64,000 nt of DNA from Enterobacter bugandensis. Its GTDB lineage: Bacteria > Pseudomonadota > Gammaproteobacteria > Enterobacterales > Enterobacteriaceae. The stretch is from contig NZ_LT992502.1 in assembly GCF_900324475.1 (NCBI RefSeq), forward strand, positions 1,550,001 through 1,614,000, in the 5' to 3' direction. Under the pieces are notes generated by a model, which saw nothing but the letters and a program-made list of their open reading frames with translations, was not told where the DNA came from and did not search any database. Positions 43,329-52,714 of the stretch are shown one piece after another. The position numbers and the translations under genes were made by a program. The first letter of the stretch is position 1; each line of letters begins with the position of its first letter.

Positions 43329-43898
43329 GTTCACTGCCGTACAGGCAGCTTAGAAAGCATTGAATTCACGCCCACCAGCCCCGGCGTTGTTCACTGCCGT
43401 ACAGGCAGCTTAGAAAGAAAGCAGCAGCAGCATCGGTATCTGGATCACGTTCACTGCCGTACAGGCAGCTTAGAAAATTGCGTTTACGGCGGTATCAGAC
43501 AGGCCGAAGTTCACTGCCGTTCAGGCAGCTTAGAAAAGTGCGTAAGCCTGTTGCTCTGTAATGCCGAATGTTCACTGCCGTACAGGCAGCTTAGAAAAGA
43601 TTGAGCCAGATAGCGACCATCCTAAGTGTGTTCACTGCCGTACAGGCAGCTTAGAAAAGATTGAGCCAGATAGCGACCATCCTAAGTGTGTTCACTGCCG
43701 TACAGGCAGCTTAGAAAGCCTCCTGCGTCGCCGCCTGACTGATACCAATGTTCACTGCCGTACAGGCAGCTTAGAAAGCTGAGATTGCCAGCAGTTTTGG
43801 AAGTGTTCGCGTTCACTGCCGTACAGGCAGCTTTGAAAGCCCCTCTGGGCTTTAATGCCGTGGAAATGGCGTTACTGTCCCACAGACAGTACAAGTAA
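43329..43898 (+). CRISPR. CRISPR array 2, type I-F, next to cas operon
   Basis: Nine clear 28-bp repeats start at 43329, 43389, 43449, 43509, 43570, 43630, 43690, 43750 and 43811. Spacers are 32-33 bp. The spacer-repeat units 43598-43657 and 43658-43717 are identical, a duplication. The fourth repeat has one loop change (TTCAG for TACAG) and the ninth one change near its end. After a further 32-bp spacer-length stretch (43839-43870) lies a strongly decayed tenth repeat (43871-43898, GTTACTG...CAGACAG), the oldest end. Leader and orientation are on the + strand. Confidence 0.97.
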
Positions 43899-44169
43899 AC
43901 CCATCCCTCACAAATATTCACCTCGTCTATTTAAAAACGAAATACCATCATCCACACGCTTTCCATTTGCAGATTAAATAAAAATCCCATTCAGGGGTTA
44001 ATTATATTTCCGTGTATATATTATTTGTAAAAATAATACTTTTAAAAAATAATGTGTTTTTGTTTAGTTATCACAGAAATTTCCATTCATTTGATATATA
44101 TCACATTTGTATTTCTCTCATCTCCGATAACATACCCGCATTCAATATCTTGAAATAAAAGCCGTTGCT
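43899..44169 (+). promoter_or_regulatory. cas operon promoter region
   Basis: 271 bp, very AT-rich, without a gene. It contains the CRP-like site below and a -10-like TAACAT at 44128-44133. The AT-richness would also suit H-NS silencing, as reported for cas operons in other enterobacteria. Confidence 0.6.
44090..44105 (+). promoter_or_regulatory. Candidate CRP-cAMP binding site upstream of cas1
   Basis: TTTGA-N6-TCACA matches the CRP consensus TGTGA-N6-TCACA at 9 of 10 positions and the spacing is exact. Its centre (44097.5) would be near -42 if TAACAT at 44128-44133 is the -10, the class II activator position. CRP control of a type I-F cas operon is known in Pectobacterium. Confidence 0.55.
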
Positions 44170-45153
44170 ATGCCTGCAAACAGCGTTACCCCAACAGATT
44201 TAAAAACCATCCTGCATTCTAAACGCGCCAACATTTATTACCTGGAGAAATGCCGCATCCAGGTGAATGGTGGGCGTGTTGAATATGTCACCCAGGAAGG
44301 AAAAGAGTCTTTTTACTGGAATATTCCCATCGCGAATACCACGGCAGTGATGCTGGGAATGGGAACATCCGTTACGCAAATGGCAATGCGGGAGTTTGCC
44401 CGGGCTGGGGTGATGGTCGGCTTTTGCGGAACGGATGGCACGCCGCTTTATTCTGCGAACGAGGTGGATATCGATGTCTCATGGCTCAGCCCGCAAAGCG
44501 AATACCGTCCGACCGCATATTTACAAAACTGGGTCTCATTCTGGTTTGATGAAGAAAAACGTCTGCAGGCAGCAAAGCGTTTTCAATTTATCCGTTTACA
44601 GCAAATTGAAAAACAGTGGGAGAGGCTGCGAATACAGCGAGAAACGCCTTTTCAGCCTGATAAGGTCGTACTGGAGGCTACTCTGGAGCGGGCCAGAACG
44701 GGCATGGAAAACGCACAGGATCACACCTCGCTGATGCTCCAGGAAGCGCAGCTTACAAAATCGCTCTACAAACTGACCAGCCAGACGGTGGGCTATGGCA
44801 GCTTTACCCGCGCCAAACGCGGTGGCGGGGCGGATATGGCGAACCGTTTTCTCGATCAGGGCAACTATCTGGCCTACGGGCTGGCGGCTGTCGCGGCCTG
44901 GGTGACGGGCATTCCTCATGGTCTGGCCGTCATGCACGGAAAAACCCGACGCGGCGGGCTGGTTTTTGATATTGCCGATTTAATCAAAGACGCCCTCGTT
45001 ATGCCGCAGGCCTTTATTGCGGCGATGGAGGGTGAGGATAATCAACAGTTTCGTCAGCGCTGCATCAACGCGTTTCAACAGTCTGATGCGCTGGATGTGA
45101 TGATCACTACCTTGCAGGACACCTCGCAAGCGCTGGCGGGCGTCGCAAAATGA
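44170..45153 (+). CDS. cas1: Type I-F Cas1 integrase
   Basis: 327 residues, type I-F length. The metal-binding catalytic residues fit the family: E192 (MLQEAQLTKSLYK), H256 (AVMHGKTRRGG) and D267 (VFDIADLIKDAL). With the Cas2-Cas3 fusion it integrates new spacers at the leader end of the arrays. There is almost no Shine-Dalgarno before ATG 44170. The stop overlaps the cas2-3 start by 4 bases. Confidence 0.97.
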   Translation: MPANSVTPTDLKTILHSKRANIYYLEKCRIQVNGGRVEYVTQEGKESFYWNIPIANTTAVMLGMGTSVTQMAMREFARAGVMVGFCGTDGTPLYSANEVDIDVSWLSPQSEYRPTAYLQNWVSFWFDEEKRLQAAKRFQFIRLQQIEKQWERLRIQRETPFQPDKVVLEATLERARTGMENAQDHTSLMLQEAQLTKSLYKLTSQTVGYGSFTRAKRGGGADMANRFLDQGNYLAYGLAAVAAWVTGIPHGLAVMHGKTRRGGLVFDIADLIKDALVMPQAFIAAMEGEDNQQFRQRCINAFQQSDALDVMITTLQDTSQALAGVAK

Positions 45154-48100
45154 ATGTGCTGATTATCTCCCGATGTACCAAACGTGCGCGCGAGCAAAGC
45201 TGCCGGATTATCGATCAGTTTGCTGAGCGCACGGGTGACGCGGCGTGGCAGACGACGGTTACGATGGAAGGCGTCGTCACGCTGCGCAAGCTGCTGCGTA
45301 AAACGGCCCGTCGTAACACCGCCGTGGCCTGCCACTGGCTGAAAAAAAACGGTCAAACCGAACTGCTGTGGATAGTCGGAAACATGCGTCGCTTTAACGC
45401 ACAGGGGCGCGTGCCAACGAATCGCACGACGCTACAAGTTATTCGCAACGACGGTGAACACCGCTGGCAAAGCGCGGAAAGCATCGCCTTGCTGGCGGCG
45501 ATCGCCGGGCTGTTTCATGATTTTGGTAAAGCGGGGATGTGCTTCCAGCAGACGCTCAAGGGGGAAAGTCAGCACGTTTGTCAGCCGTACCGCCACGAGT
45601 GGATTTCGGTTCGTCTGTTCGAGGCGTTTGTAGGAGAGCGTAGTGATGAACAGTGGCTGGCATCGTTAACGCAGCTTAAGGCCGCTGACGAAAAAGCCAT
45701 GCTGAAAGCGCTGAAGATGGACAGCGCAGAGTGGAGCAATAGCCCGTTCGAAAAATTGCCCCCGTTAGCGAGGGTGGTGGCGTGGCTAATGCTATCGCAC
45801 CACCGTTTACCTCAACCGTACCCGGCAAATTCCTCGTTACTGTACAGCGAAGGCTGGCTTGAGCGGCAGCTAAATGCGGACTGGAACGCGCTTAATCATA
45901 AATCTACCGAAAAACATCAGTGGAAAGCGCGTGATTTTAAAAATGTCTGGAAATTCCCCCACGACACGCCGCTAAAAAGTAAAACCTGGCGCGAGAAGGC
46001 CCGGCAAATTGGTAAACGCATCCGGAACCTGCCCGCACTGCTTCATGCGGGATCGCTGGATAATCTCTTTACCCTCCATCTTGCCCGCCTGTCGCTGATG
46101 CTGGCCGATCACGTTTACTCCTCACAACCGGCTTATGCCGGATGGCAGGATGATGACTTTCAGGCGTGGGCTAACAGCTATCGAGGGACCGGGGAACTCA
46201 AGCAAAAGCTGGATGAGCACAATGTCGGTGTCGCGCATCAGGCGCTATTGATGGGGCGTTCTCTTCCTGCGTTGCGCCGTTCATTGCCCGCCATCGCCCG
46301 GCATAAAACGTTTCGGGAAAGGGCGAAAGAAGAGCGTTTTGACTGGCAGAACAAGGCCTGGGATGTCGCCTCTTCCCTGCGCGAGAAAAGTGCAGAGCAG
46401 GGCTTCTTCGGCATCAATATGGCCTCGACCGGATGCGGTAAAACCTTTGCCAATGCCCGAATTATGTACGCGCTGGCAGATGAGCAGGCGGGATGTCGTT
46501 TCAGCGTGGCGCTGGGGTTACGCACGCTGACGCTGCAAACGGGGCTGGCTTTGCAGTCGCGCCTGGGGCTGGATGACGACACGCTGGCCGTGGTGACCGG
46601 TGCTGCAGCCGTGAAGGAGTTGTATCAGGGCAATGATACCGAAGATATCAGTAGCGCCAGCGACGAAGCGTTCTTCGCCAGCCATCATTACGTGCATTAT
46701 GAAGGGGCGACCAGCAGCGGGATCGCGCAGCAATGGCTGGCGAAAGAACCGGCGCTAAACCGTCTGGTCAGTGCCCCGGTGCTGGTGACAACCATCGATC
46801 ACCTGATGCCTGCCACGGAAGGCGTGCGCGGCGGCAGGCAGGTCCCCGCCATGCTGCGCCTGCTGACCAGCGACCTGGTGCTTGACGAGCCTGATGATTT
46901 TGACGTTGATGATTTGCACGCCCTTTGTCGGCTGGTGAACTGGGCGGGCATGCTCGGCTCTCGCGTGTTGCTCTCCTCCGCAACGCTGCCCCCTGCATTA
47001 ACGGAAGCGCTGTTTGAAGCCTATCGGGAAGGGCGCAAAGCCTGGCAGGCGGCGTGCGGTCAGTCGGACAGACCGACGACTATCTGTTGCGCCTGGTTTG
47101 ATGAATACGGCGCGCAGTCGCAGGATGTGGCCGAAGATGCCCAGTTTCGTCAGGCGCATGACGATTTTGTCAGGCAGCGGATTAAACGTCTGCCAGACCA
47201 GCTCCGGCTTCGTCTGGGGAAATTGGCCGCAGTAGTACCGCAGTCTTGCCGTAATGACGACGTTGTCTCCGTGCTGGCACAGACGTTGCACCAGCACATG
47301 ATCGCGCTGCACGACGATCATCGCAGCACGCACAAAAGCGGCAAAACCGTGTCGTTTGGTCTGGTGAGGATGGCGAACATCAACCCGCTGGTTGCCGTCG
47401 CGCAGGCGCTGATGGCATTACCTTCTCCGGAGAATTACCGCATTCATTATTGCGTGTACCACAGCCAGCACCCGCTGGCTGTGCGTGCGGCGATTGAAAA
47501 ACGACTCGATGCCGCGTTCGCGCGGCACAAACCGCAGCAGGTCTGGCAGTTGCCTGACGTTAAGCAGGCGCTGACGTCACCGGAACAGCATCATCTCTTT
47601 GTCGTGCTCGGCACATCCGTTCTGGAAGTCGGGCGCGATTTTGATGCCGACTGGGGGATTATCGAGCCGAGTTCGATGCGTTCACTTATTCAGTTTGCGG
47701 GGCGTATTCAGCGGCATCGTCAGATCGTGCCTGAGAGCGAAAACCTTGTGATCCTGGAACGCAACGTTCGTGCGCTTCGCGGAGAAAAGATCGCCTACTG
47801 CCGGCCCGGTTTTGAAACTGAACATCATCTTCTGCCTCACCACGATCTCCATGAGCTACTCAGCGAAGAGGGCTATCGCACGCTGAATGCGATCCCGCGC
47901 ATCGTTGAAAACCTGCCCGGCAATGCGCTGGCGGCGCTGGAGCATGCCCGGTTGCGAGCCGCATTGTTGGATGGCGGCGAACGGTCAGATGCGGTTGCCG
48001 CGTCGTGGTGGCGGCTGCCGCTGACGTGGAACGGTGAGTTGCAACGGCGGACGCCGTTTCGCCGCTCGTCGCCGCAGGACACTTTCTTTTTAAGCATGAA

Positions 48101-48383
48101 AGACGAAGGTGAGCAACCTGAGTTTTGCCTGATGCAGGAAAACGGGGTGTTAAAGCCTGCGGGACGGTTTTGCGAGAAGACCTTATCGATGGCTCACGGC
48201 GTAGAGCCGTGGATGGCGATTGATTATGGCGAGGTATTACAGGCGCTGGCCGAGACAAGACAGATGGAGCTGGCCGCGGTATCGCGACGGTATGGCGAAA
48301 TCACATTGAGAATCAGCAGGGAGGAGGAGACAGAGCAATGGCTGTATCACCCGGTGTTGGGTGTGTTCAGGGAATATCGATAA
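45150..48383 (+). CDS. cas3: Type I-F Cas2-Cas3 fusion (nuclease-helicase)
   Basis: 1077 residues. The N-terminal Cas2-like domain (about 1-90, MNVLIISRCTKRAREQSCRI) is fused to the HD nuclease (H123-D124 in GLFHDFGKAG) and a superfamily 2 helicase with STGCGKT (from about 427), LVLDEPDDFD (DExD box, about 579) and late helicase motifs (VLEVGRDFDADW, QFAGRIQRHRQ). It degrades targeted DNA after recruitment by the Csy complex and, with Cas1, takes part in adaptation. No damage to any core motif is seen. Confidence 0.97.
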   Translation: MNVLIISRCTKRAREQSCRIIDQFAERTGDAAWQTTVTMEGVVTLRKLLRKTARRNTAVACHWLKKNGQTELLWIVGNMRRFNAQGRVPTNRTTLQVIRNDGEHRWQSAESIALLAAIAGLFHDFGKAGMCFQQTLKGESQHVCQPYRHEWISVRLFEAFVGERSDEQWLASLTQLKAADEKAMLKALKMDSAEWSNSPFEKLPPLARVVAWLMLSHHRLPQPYPANSSLLYSEGWLERQLNADWNALNHKSTEKHQWKARDFKNVWKFPHDTPLKSKTWREKARQIGKRIRNLPALLHAGSLDNLFTLHLARLSLMLADHVYSSQPAYAGWQDDDFQAWANSYRGTGELKQKLDEHNVGVAHQALLMGRSLPALRRSLPAIARHKTFRERAKEERFDWQNKAWDVASSLREKSAEQGFFGINMASTGCGKTFANARIMYALADEQAGCRFSVALGLRTLTLQTGLALQSRLGLDDDTLAVVTGAAAVKELYQGNDTEDISSASDEAFFASHHYVHYEGATSSGIAQQWLAKEPALNRLVSAPVLVTTIDHLMPATEGVRGGRQVPAMLRLLTSDLVLDEPDDFDVDDLHALCRLVNWAGMLGSRVLLSSATLPPALTEALFEAYREGRKAWQAACGQSDRPTTICCAWFDEYGAQSQDVAEDAQFRQAHDDFVRQRIKRLPDQLRLRLGKLAAVVPQSCRNDDVVSVLAQTLHQHMIALHDDHRSTHKSGKTVSFGLVRMANINPLVAVAQALMALPSPENYRIHYCVYHSQHPLAVRAAIEKRLDAAFARHKPQQVWQLPDVKQALTSPEQHHLFVVLGTSVLEVGRDFDADWGIIEPSSMRSLIQFAGRIQRHRQIVPESENLVILERNVRALRGEKIAYCRPGFETEHHLLPHHDLHELLSEEGYRTLNAIPRIVENLPGNALAALEHARLRAALLDGGERSDAVAASWWRLPLTWNGELQRRTPFRRSSPQDTFFLSMKDEGEQPEFCLMQENGVLKPAGRFCEKTLSMAHGVEPWMAIDYGEVLQALAETRQMELAAVSRRYGEITLRISREEETEQWLYHPVLGVFREYR

Positions 48384-48399
48384 GGTGCCAGGAGCGAGT

Positions 48400-49710
48400 A
48401 TGTCAGTTGAAGCACTAAGCGCTTTCATTGCTGAGTATATTGCCGGACGACGGCAAACAAAGCTGGAAGCATTTGATAAAGAGGCCGCAAAGCGCAGCGA
48501 TACAGATAGCGCAACGCTTGCGGCAGAACGCCGGGATCTGGAGCTTCGCTATGAACCGAAAGCCTGGCTGACGGATGCAGCGAAGCGAGCCGGACAAATT
48601 AACCTCGTGACCCATGCGGCGAAATTTACCCACGGGGATTCAAAAAGTAGCAGTATCTACAGCGAGGCAGTGGCGCTGGAAGGCTATCTCAGCACCGCTG
48701 CGTTGTCAGGTCTGGAACCGGATGCCGTGGGAAACGCCGCGGCGCTGGACGTCGCGAAATTACTGCAAACGCGGGTTGAAGGCGGTGACTCCCTTCTGGC
48801 AAGCCTGAAACGTGGCGATCGCGCTGCACTGGCCGCTTTTACCGATGACGCAAACCAACTGGATGAATGGATTGTGGGATTTTCCCGTGCCTTAACGCCC
48901 GGAGAGCCCGCTTCACACAAGCTGGCTAAACAGGGCTATTTCCCGGTAGGTGAAAATTACCATCTGCTGAGCCCGTTATATGCCACCTCGCTTGTTCATG
49001 CCATGCATCAGAAAATGATTGCCTTCCGTTTTGGCGACGATGTTAAAGCCATCTGGAAAGCGCGCCGGGAGAAAACCTGGCATCCCACTCCGCTGACGCT
49101 TTTCCCGCATTCAGCGGAAATACACTTTGGTGGCACCAAACCGCAAAACATTTCCTATCTCAACAGCGTCCGCGGCGGGCGTATCTGGCTGCTTTCCTGT
49201 CAGCCGCCGCAGTGGAAAAAAGCAGACAAGCCGCCGACGACGTTACGTTCTATTTTCACTTCAGGTGGTCAGTTTGATCGACGTGCAAACAGCACTGTTC
49301 AACTGCTTGTGTCTTTACTGGCCAGAACCGGTGATTACACCAACGTCCGTATTCGCGAAGCGCGTGATGAATACATTGATGCGCTTATCGACCTGCTGTT
49401 TGTGGTGGCGTCAGAACTACAGCGTGATACGTGGCAAAACTGGACGCTCTCGTGCGAACGATTAGTCACTCATCAACAACTCTGGCTCGATCCCTGGCGC
49501 ACCAAAACCGATGAGGCTTTTCGGCTCGAGCGGGATAAAGACGACTGGCAGGTTAGCGTCGCGACAGATTTTGCCCTGTGGCTTAACGCGCGTCTGAGCA
49601 AGGTGTTGAAGGACCTGGGGTATGTGGAACAGCGTGAATGGCAAACCCGTGAGCGTTTACGCAGTAACCTGCGTGAGATGGAAAAAATTATCCGGGAGGC
49701 GCTGAAATGA
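48400..49710 (+). CDS. csy1: Csy1/Cas8f, large subunit of the type I-F surveillance complex
   Basis: 436 residues from ATG 48400, behind AGGAG; the frame is open slightly further upstream inside the cas3 end but without a ribosome site. Starts SVEALSAFIAEYIAGRRQ and contains HAAKFTHGDSKSSSIYSE and TPLTLFPHSAEIHFGGTKPQNISYLNS, typical of Csy1. It recognises the PAM and binds the crRNA 5' end together with Csy2. Overlaps csy2 by 4 bases. Confidence 0.96.
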   Translation: MSVEALSAFIAEYIAGRRQTKLEAFDKEAAKRSDTDSATLAAERRDLELRYEPKAWLTDAAKRAGQINLVTHAAKFTHGDSKSSSIYSEAVALEGYLSTAALSGLEPDAVGNAAALDVAKLLQTRVEGGDSLLASLKRGDRAALAAFTDDANQLDEWIVGFSRALTPGEPASHKLAKQGYFPVGENYHLLSPLYATSLVHAMHQKMIAFRFGDDVKAIWKARREKTWHPTPLTLFPHSAEIHFGGTKPQNISYLNSVRGGRIWLLSCQPPQWKKADKPPTTLRSIFTSGGQFDRRANSTVQLLVSLLARTGDYTNVRIREARDEYIDALIDLLFVVASELQRDTWQNWTLSCERLVTHQQLWLDPWRTKTDEAFRLERDKDDWQVSVATDFALWLNARLSKVLKDLGYVEQREWQTRERLRSNLREMEKIIREALK

Positions 49711-50642
49711 GTTCCTTGATCCTGCTTCGCCGTATCAGCGTCGAAAACGCCAACGCGATTGCTGGCCTGACTTACGGTTTCCCCGCCATTACCCATTTCC
49801 TGGGATTTGCCCATGCGCTGTCGCGCAGGTTGACCGAAACGCACGGGCTGCGCATTGATGGCTGTGCCGTGGTCAGCCACGAACAACAGATCCATGCTCA
49901 CACGTCTGGCCGCGATTATCAGTTTGCCCTGACCCGCAATCCGCTTACACGGGACGCGAAAACGGCCTCCTTTAACGAAGAGGGGCGCATGCATATGACG
50001 GTTTCGCTGCTGCTCGAGTGTCACGGGGAAATCCCCAACGGTGAATACGGGCAGCGCGACCTGGCCGAGTTTCTGTCTCAGGTGTGCCCTACGCTCCGGC
50101 TGGCCGGAGGAATCATCGTGGATATCCAGAATATTTCCGTTATGGCGATGCCTGCCAGCGCTCAGGAGATGGGCCGATTACAGTGGCAACTGATGCCGGG
50201 CTTTGCTTTACGCGACCGAAGTAGCTGGCTGGGCGAACATCATCAAATGCTTCTTGAGAACGATCCTAACGCCACGCTGCTTGACGCCTGGCTGGATTTT
50301 GCTGCGCTAAAAATACAGGCCGAAACGCCGGAAGACGGCAACATACGCGAAGGTGAACCGGCCAACTGGCATGTTGTTCCCAAACCCAATTCCGGTTATC
50401 TGGTGCCATTAATGACCGGCTACCAGCGTATCTCTGAACTCTATGCCCCCGGCGTCGTGGCAAACGCGCGCGATGCGGAAACGCCCTTCACGTTTACGGA
50501 AGCCGTGTATGGCGTGGGCGAGTGGTGCGGTCTGCACCGTATTCGGTCACTGGACGAGATTTTCTGGCGTTATCGCACGACGGAAACGGGCTATTACTGT
50601 CAGGGCGCGGGCGCGCCAGTGACAACTGAACATCTTAATTAA
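49707..50642 (+). CDS. csy2: Csy2/Cas5f
   Basis: 311 residues with the opening [31 protein letters not shown] of type I-F Cas5. RAMP-fold subunit that caps the 5' handle of the crRNA with Csy1. Overlaps csy1 by 4 bases; csy3 begins 13 bases after the stop. Confidence 0.96.
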   Translation: MSSLILLRRISVENANAIAGLTYGFPAITHFLGFAHALSRRLTETHGLRIDGCAVVSHEQQIHAHTSGRDYQFALTRNPLTRDAKTASFNEEGRMHMTVSLLLECHGEIPNGEYGQRDLAEFLSQVCPTLRLAGGIIVDIQNISVMAMPASAQEMGRLQWQLMPGFALRDRSSWLGEHHQMLLENDPNATLLDAWLDFAALKIQAETPEDGNIREGEPANWHVVPKPNSGYLVPLMTGYQRISELYAPGVVANARDAETPFTFTEAVYGVGEWCGLHRIRSLDEIFWRYRTTETGYYCQGAGAPVTTEHLN

Positions 50643-50655
50643 AAAGGACTTATCT

Positions 50656-51654
50656 ATGGCAAAGGCTCCAACGGCCGTTAAAACGGCATCCGTACTGGCA
50701 TTTGAACGTAAGCTGGCAACCTCGGATGCGGTGATGTATTCCGGAAGCTGGCAGGGCAAGCAGTGGCAACCGATCCGTATACAGGAAAAAGCGGTCCGCG
50801 GTACGATTTCGAACCGCCTGAAAAATGCCCTGACCAACGATCCGGCTAAACTGGATGCCGAGATCCAGAAAGCGAACCTGCAGCGTGTGGATGTGGCGGC
50901 GCTACCTGCCGATGCAGACACCCTGAAGGTGAAGTTTACCCTGCGTGTGCTGGGTAACCTGTCGACGCCATCAGTGTGTAACGATCGCGCCTATCAGGAT
51001 GAACTTCAGCAGGTTATCGACGGCTATATCAGTGAACACGGTTTTGCAGAACTGGCGCGCCGCTACGCAACTAACCTGGCGAACGGACGTTTTTTATGGC
51101 GTAACCGCGTCGGTGCAGAAAAAATTATCGTGACCGTGACGGGCAGTAAGTCATGGACGTTTGATGCGTACAGTTATGCGCTGCGAGATTTTTCTGCCAG
51201 CGACGAGAGCCTAAACGCACTGGCCCAGGAAATCGAAAAAGGGCTTAGCGGCGAAGGTTTTGTGCTGTTGAACGTCGAAGCGCAGGTGCTACTCGGTGCC
51301 GGACAGGAGATCTTCCCGTCGCAGGAGCTGGTGCTGGACAGCAACAGCAGCAAGAGCCGCCTGTTGTATCAGGTAGACAGCGTAGCGGGCATGCATTCGC
51401 AGAAAATCGGTAATGCCATTCGAACTATCGATACCTGGCACCCTCAGGTAGATGCGCTGGGCGCTATTGCCGTTGAGCCGTACGGCTCAGTCACCAGTCG
51501 CGGTGTGGCTTGTCGTCAGCCGAAAGAGAAAATGGACTTCTATACCTTGCTGGACAACTGGGTGACGAAGGGCCAAAAGCCTGACGTTGAACAGCAGCAT
51601 TATGTGATGGCCGTGCTGATCCGCGGCGGCGTCTTCGGTGAGAAGGGCGAGTAA
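50656..51654 (+). CDS. csy3: Csy3/Cas7f backbone subunit
   Basis: 332 residues, starting [30 protein letters not shown], with AGGAC upstream. Six copies line the crRNA in the Csy complex; conserved segments include [12 protein letters not shown] and [19 protein letters not shown]. No internal break. Confidence 0.97.
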   Translation: MAKAPTAVKTASVLAFERKLATSDAVMYSGSWQGKQWQPIRIQEKAVRGTISNRLKNALTNDPAKLDAEIQKANLQRVDVAALPADADTLKVKFTLRVLGNLSTPSVCNDRAYQDELQQVIDGYISEHGFAELARRYATNLANGRFLWRNRVGAEKIIVTVTGSKSWTFDAYSYALRDFSASDESLNALAQEIEKGLSGEGFVLLNVEAQVLLGAGQEIFPSQELVLDSNSSKSRLLYQVDSVAGMHSQKIGNAIRTIDTWHPQVDALGAIAVEPYGSVTSRGVACRQPKEKMDFYTLLDNWVTKGQKPDVEQQHYVMAVLIRGGVFGEKGE

Positions 51655-51663
51655 GGAGTGGTT

Positions 51664-52218
51664 ATGGATCACTATCTAGAGATCCGCGTCCTGCCCGACC
51701 CGGAGTTCAGCGAGGAGATGCTGATGGCCGCGCTGATGGCTAAACTGCATCGTGCGCTGGGCCAACGGGGGCTGGGGGATATTGGTATCAGCTTCCCTGC
51801 ACATGGCATAAAGCCCGGCGCGATGTTACGCCTGCACGGTTCGCAACAGGCGTTAAGCGAGCTCGACTCCCTGGCATGGCGAAAGGGACTAAGCGATTAC
51901 TGCCTGTGCACGGCGATACAACCCGTTCCAGAGGTAAAGCAATGGCGATGCGTGTCCCGTGTGCAGGTGAAAAGCAGCGCGCAGCGGCTTATGCGCCGTT
52001 CGGTAAAAAAAGGATGGATCACTGAGGAAGAGGCGCAGCAGCGCCTATTAAAAATGGAAGAGGCGCGGACTGATTTGCCCTGGCTTAATTTACGTAGCCT
52101 CTCTACAGGTCAGTCTTTCAGGCTTTTTATTCGTCATGGTGAGTTGCTTCCCGAACCCGTGGATGGACGCTTTTCAACCTACGGGATGAGCGCGACAGCG
52201 ACAGTTCCCTGGTTCTGA
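51664..52218 (+). CDS. cas6f: Csy4/Cas6f crRNA endonuclease
   Basis: 184 residues from ATG 51664 (GGAG 5 bases upstream). With this start the catalytic histidine falls at H29 (AKLHRALGQ), exactly as in Pseudomonas aeruginosa Csy4, which supports the start over GTG 51658. The arginine-rich helix that holds the repeat hairpin is visible (KSSAQRLMRRSVKKG). It cuts the 28-nt repeats and stays bound to the 3' hairpin. Last cas gene. Confidence 0.96.
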   Translation: MDHYLEIRVLPDPEFSEEMLMAALMAKLHRALGQRGLGDIGISFPAHGIKPGAMLRLHGSQQALSELDSLAWRKGLSDYCLCTAIQPVPEVKQWRCVSRVQVKSSAQRLMRRSVKKGWITEEEAQQRLLKMEEARTDLPWLNLRSLSTGQSFRLFIRHGELLPEPVDGRFSTYGMSATATVPWF

Positions 52219-52240
52219 GGAAACACAGCCGCATCAGCGT

Positions 52241-52714
52241 TCAGGGTGCGGTTTTTTCTGCGAGACGGGTATCAAAAATAAAGGGCATCTGCTGAACAGA
52301 ACTGAGCGCCGTATGGAATGCCGGATGTAAGGGGTTAAGGATGGCGTTGTTTTCATAGGGTATGATGCAGGAAGGTAGGATAAGCGCGAGGGCACTGCTA
52401 GCCTGCAACCACCCGGTTCCCAGATCCATCGTCGATACCGGTGCCGGATTTTCCTGCCAGTCCTCGGGGAGCCAGGCTTTATCCAGGTAATCAATCTGGT
52501 CATCCGGGATATCAATGCTGAAAAGCTGGTACTGATTCAACACGGTATCTTTTCTGATGTGCACCAAAATCTCCAGTGAGGCCAGCGAGATGGACGTGGA
52601 CACATATACGGCGGGATGCCCTTTATGATTCCAGCGACCACCGTACTGATTTGCGCCGCTTCCACTCCACGCTTCGCTGGCATAGCGTCCCGTCACCAGC
52701 CGATAAAAAATCAT
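52241..52714 (-). CDS. RES-domain toxin
   Basis: 157 residues spanning one RES domain: YRL near the start, GGRWN (R27), E48 in SLASLEIL and S106/S107 in GWLQASSALALILPS, the Arg-Glu-Ser residues that name the family. Characterised relatives consume NAD+ (MbcT, Res) or transfer ADP-ribose (ParT). It lies 22 bases from the cas6f stop, convergent with the cas operon, and its start overlaps the antitoxin stop by 4 bases. Confidence 0.93.
   Translation of the reverse strand: MIFYRLVTGRYASEAWSGSGANQYGGRWNHKGHPAVYVSTSISLASLEILVHIRKDTVLNQYQLFSIDIPDDQIDYLDKAWLPEDWQENPAPVSTMDLGTGWLQASSALALILPSCIIPYENNAILNPLHPAFHTALSSVQQMPFIFDTRLAEKTAP

Noticed and set aside
43561..43782. Reading frames made of repeated HCRTGSLE peptides across the CRISPR arrays (also at 26278-26511 and 53281-53613)
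   Set aside because: They are translations of the CRISPR repeats themselves; no ribosome site or conserved product.
43899..44169. CreTA-like RNA toxin-antitoxin between array 2 and cas1
   Set aside because: No degenerate repeat pair or mini-ORF is found in this spacer; AT-richness and the CRP-like site explain it as a promoter region.
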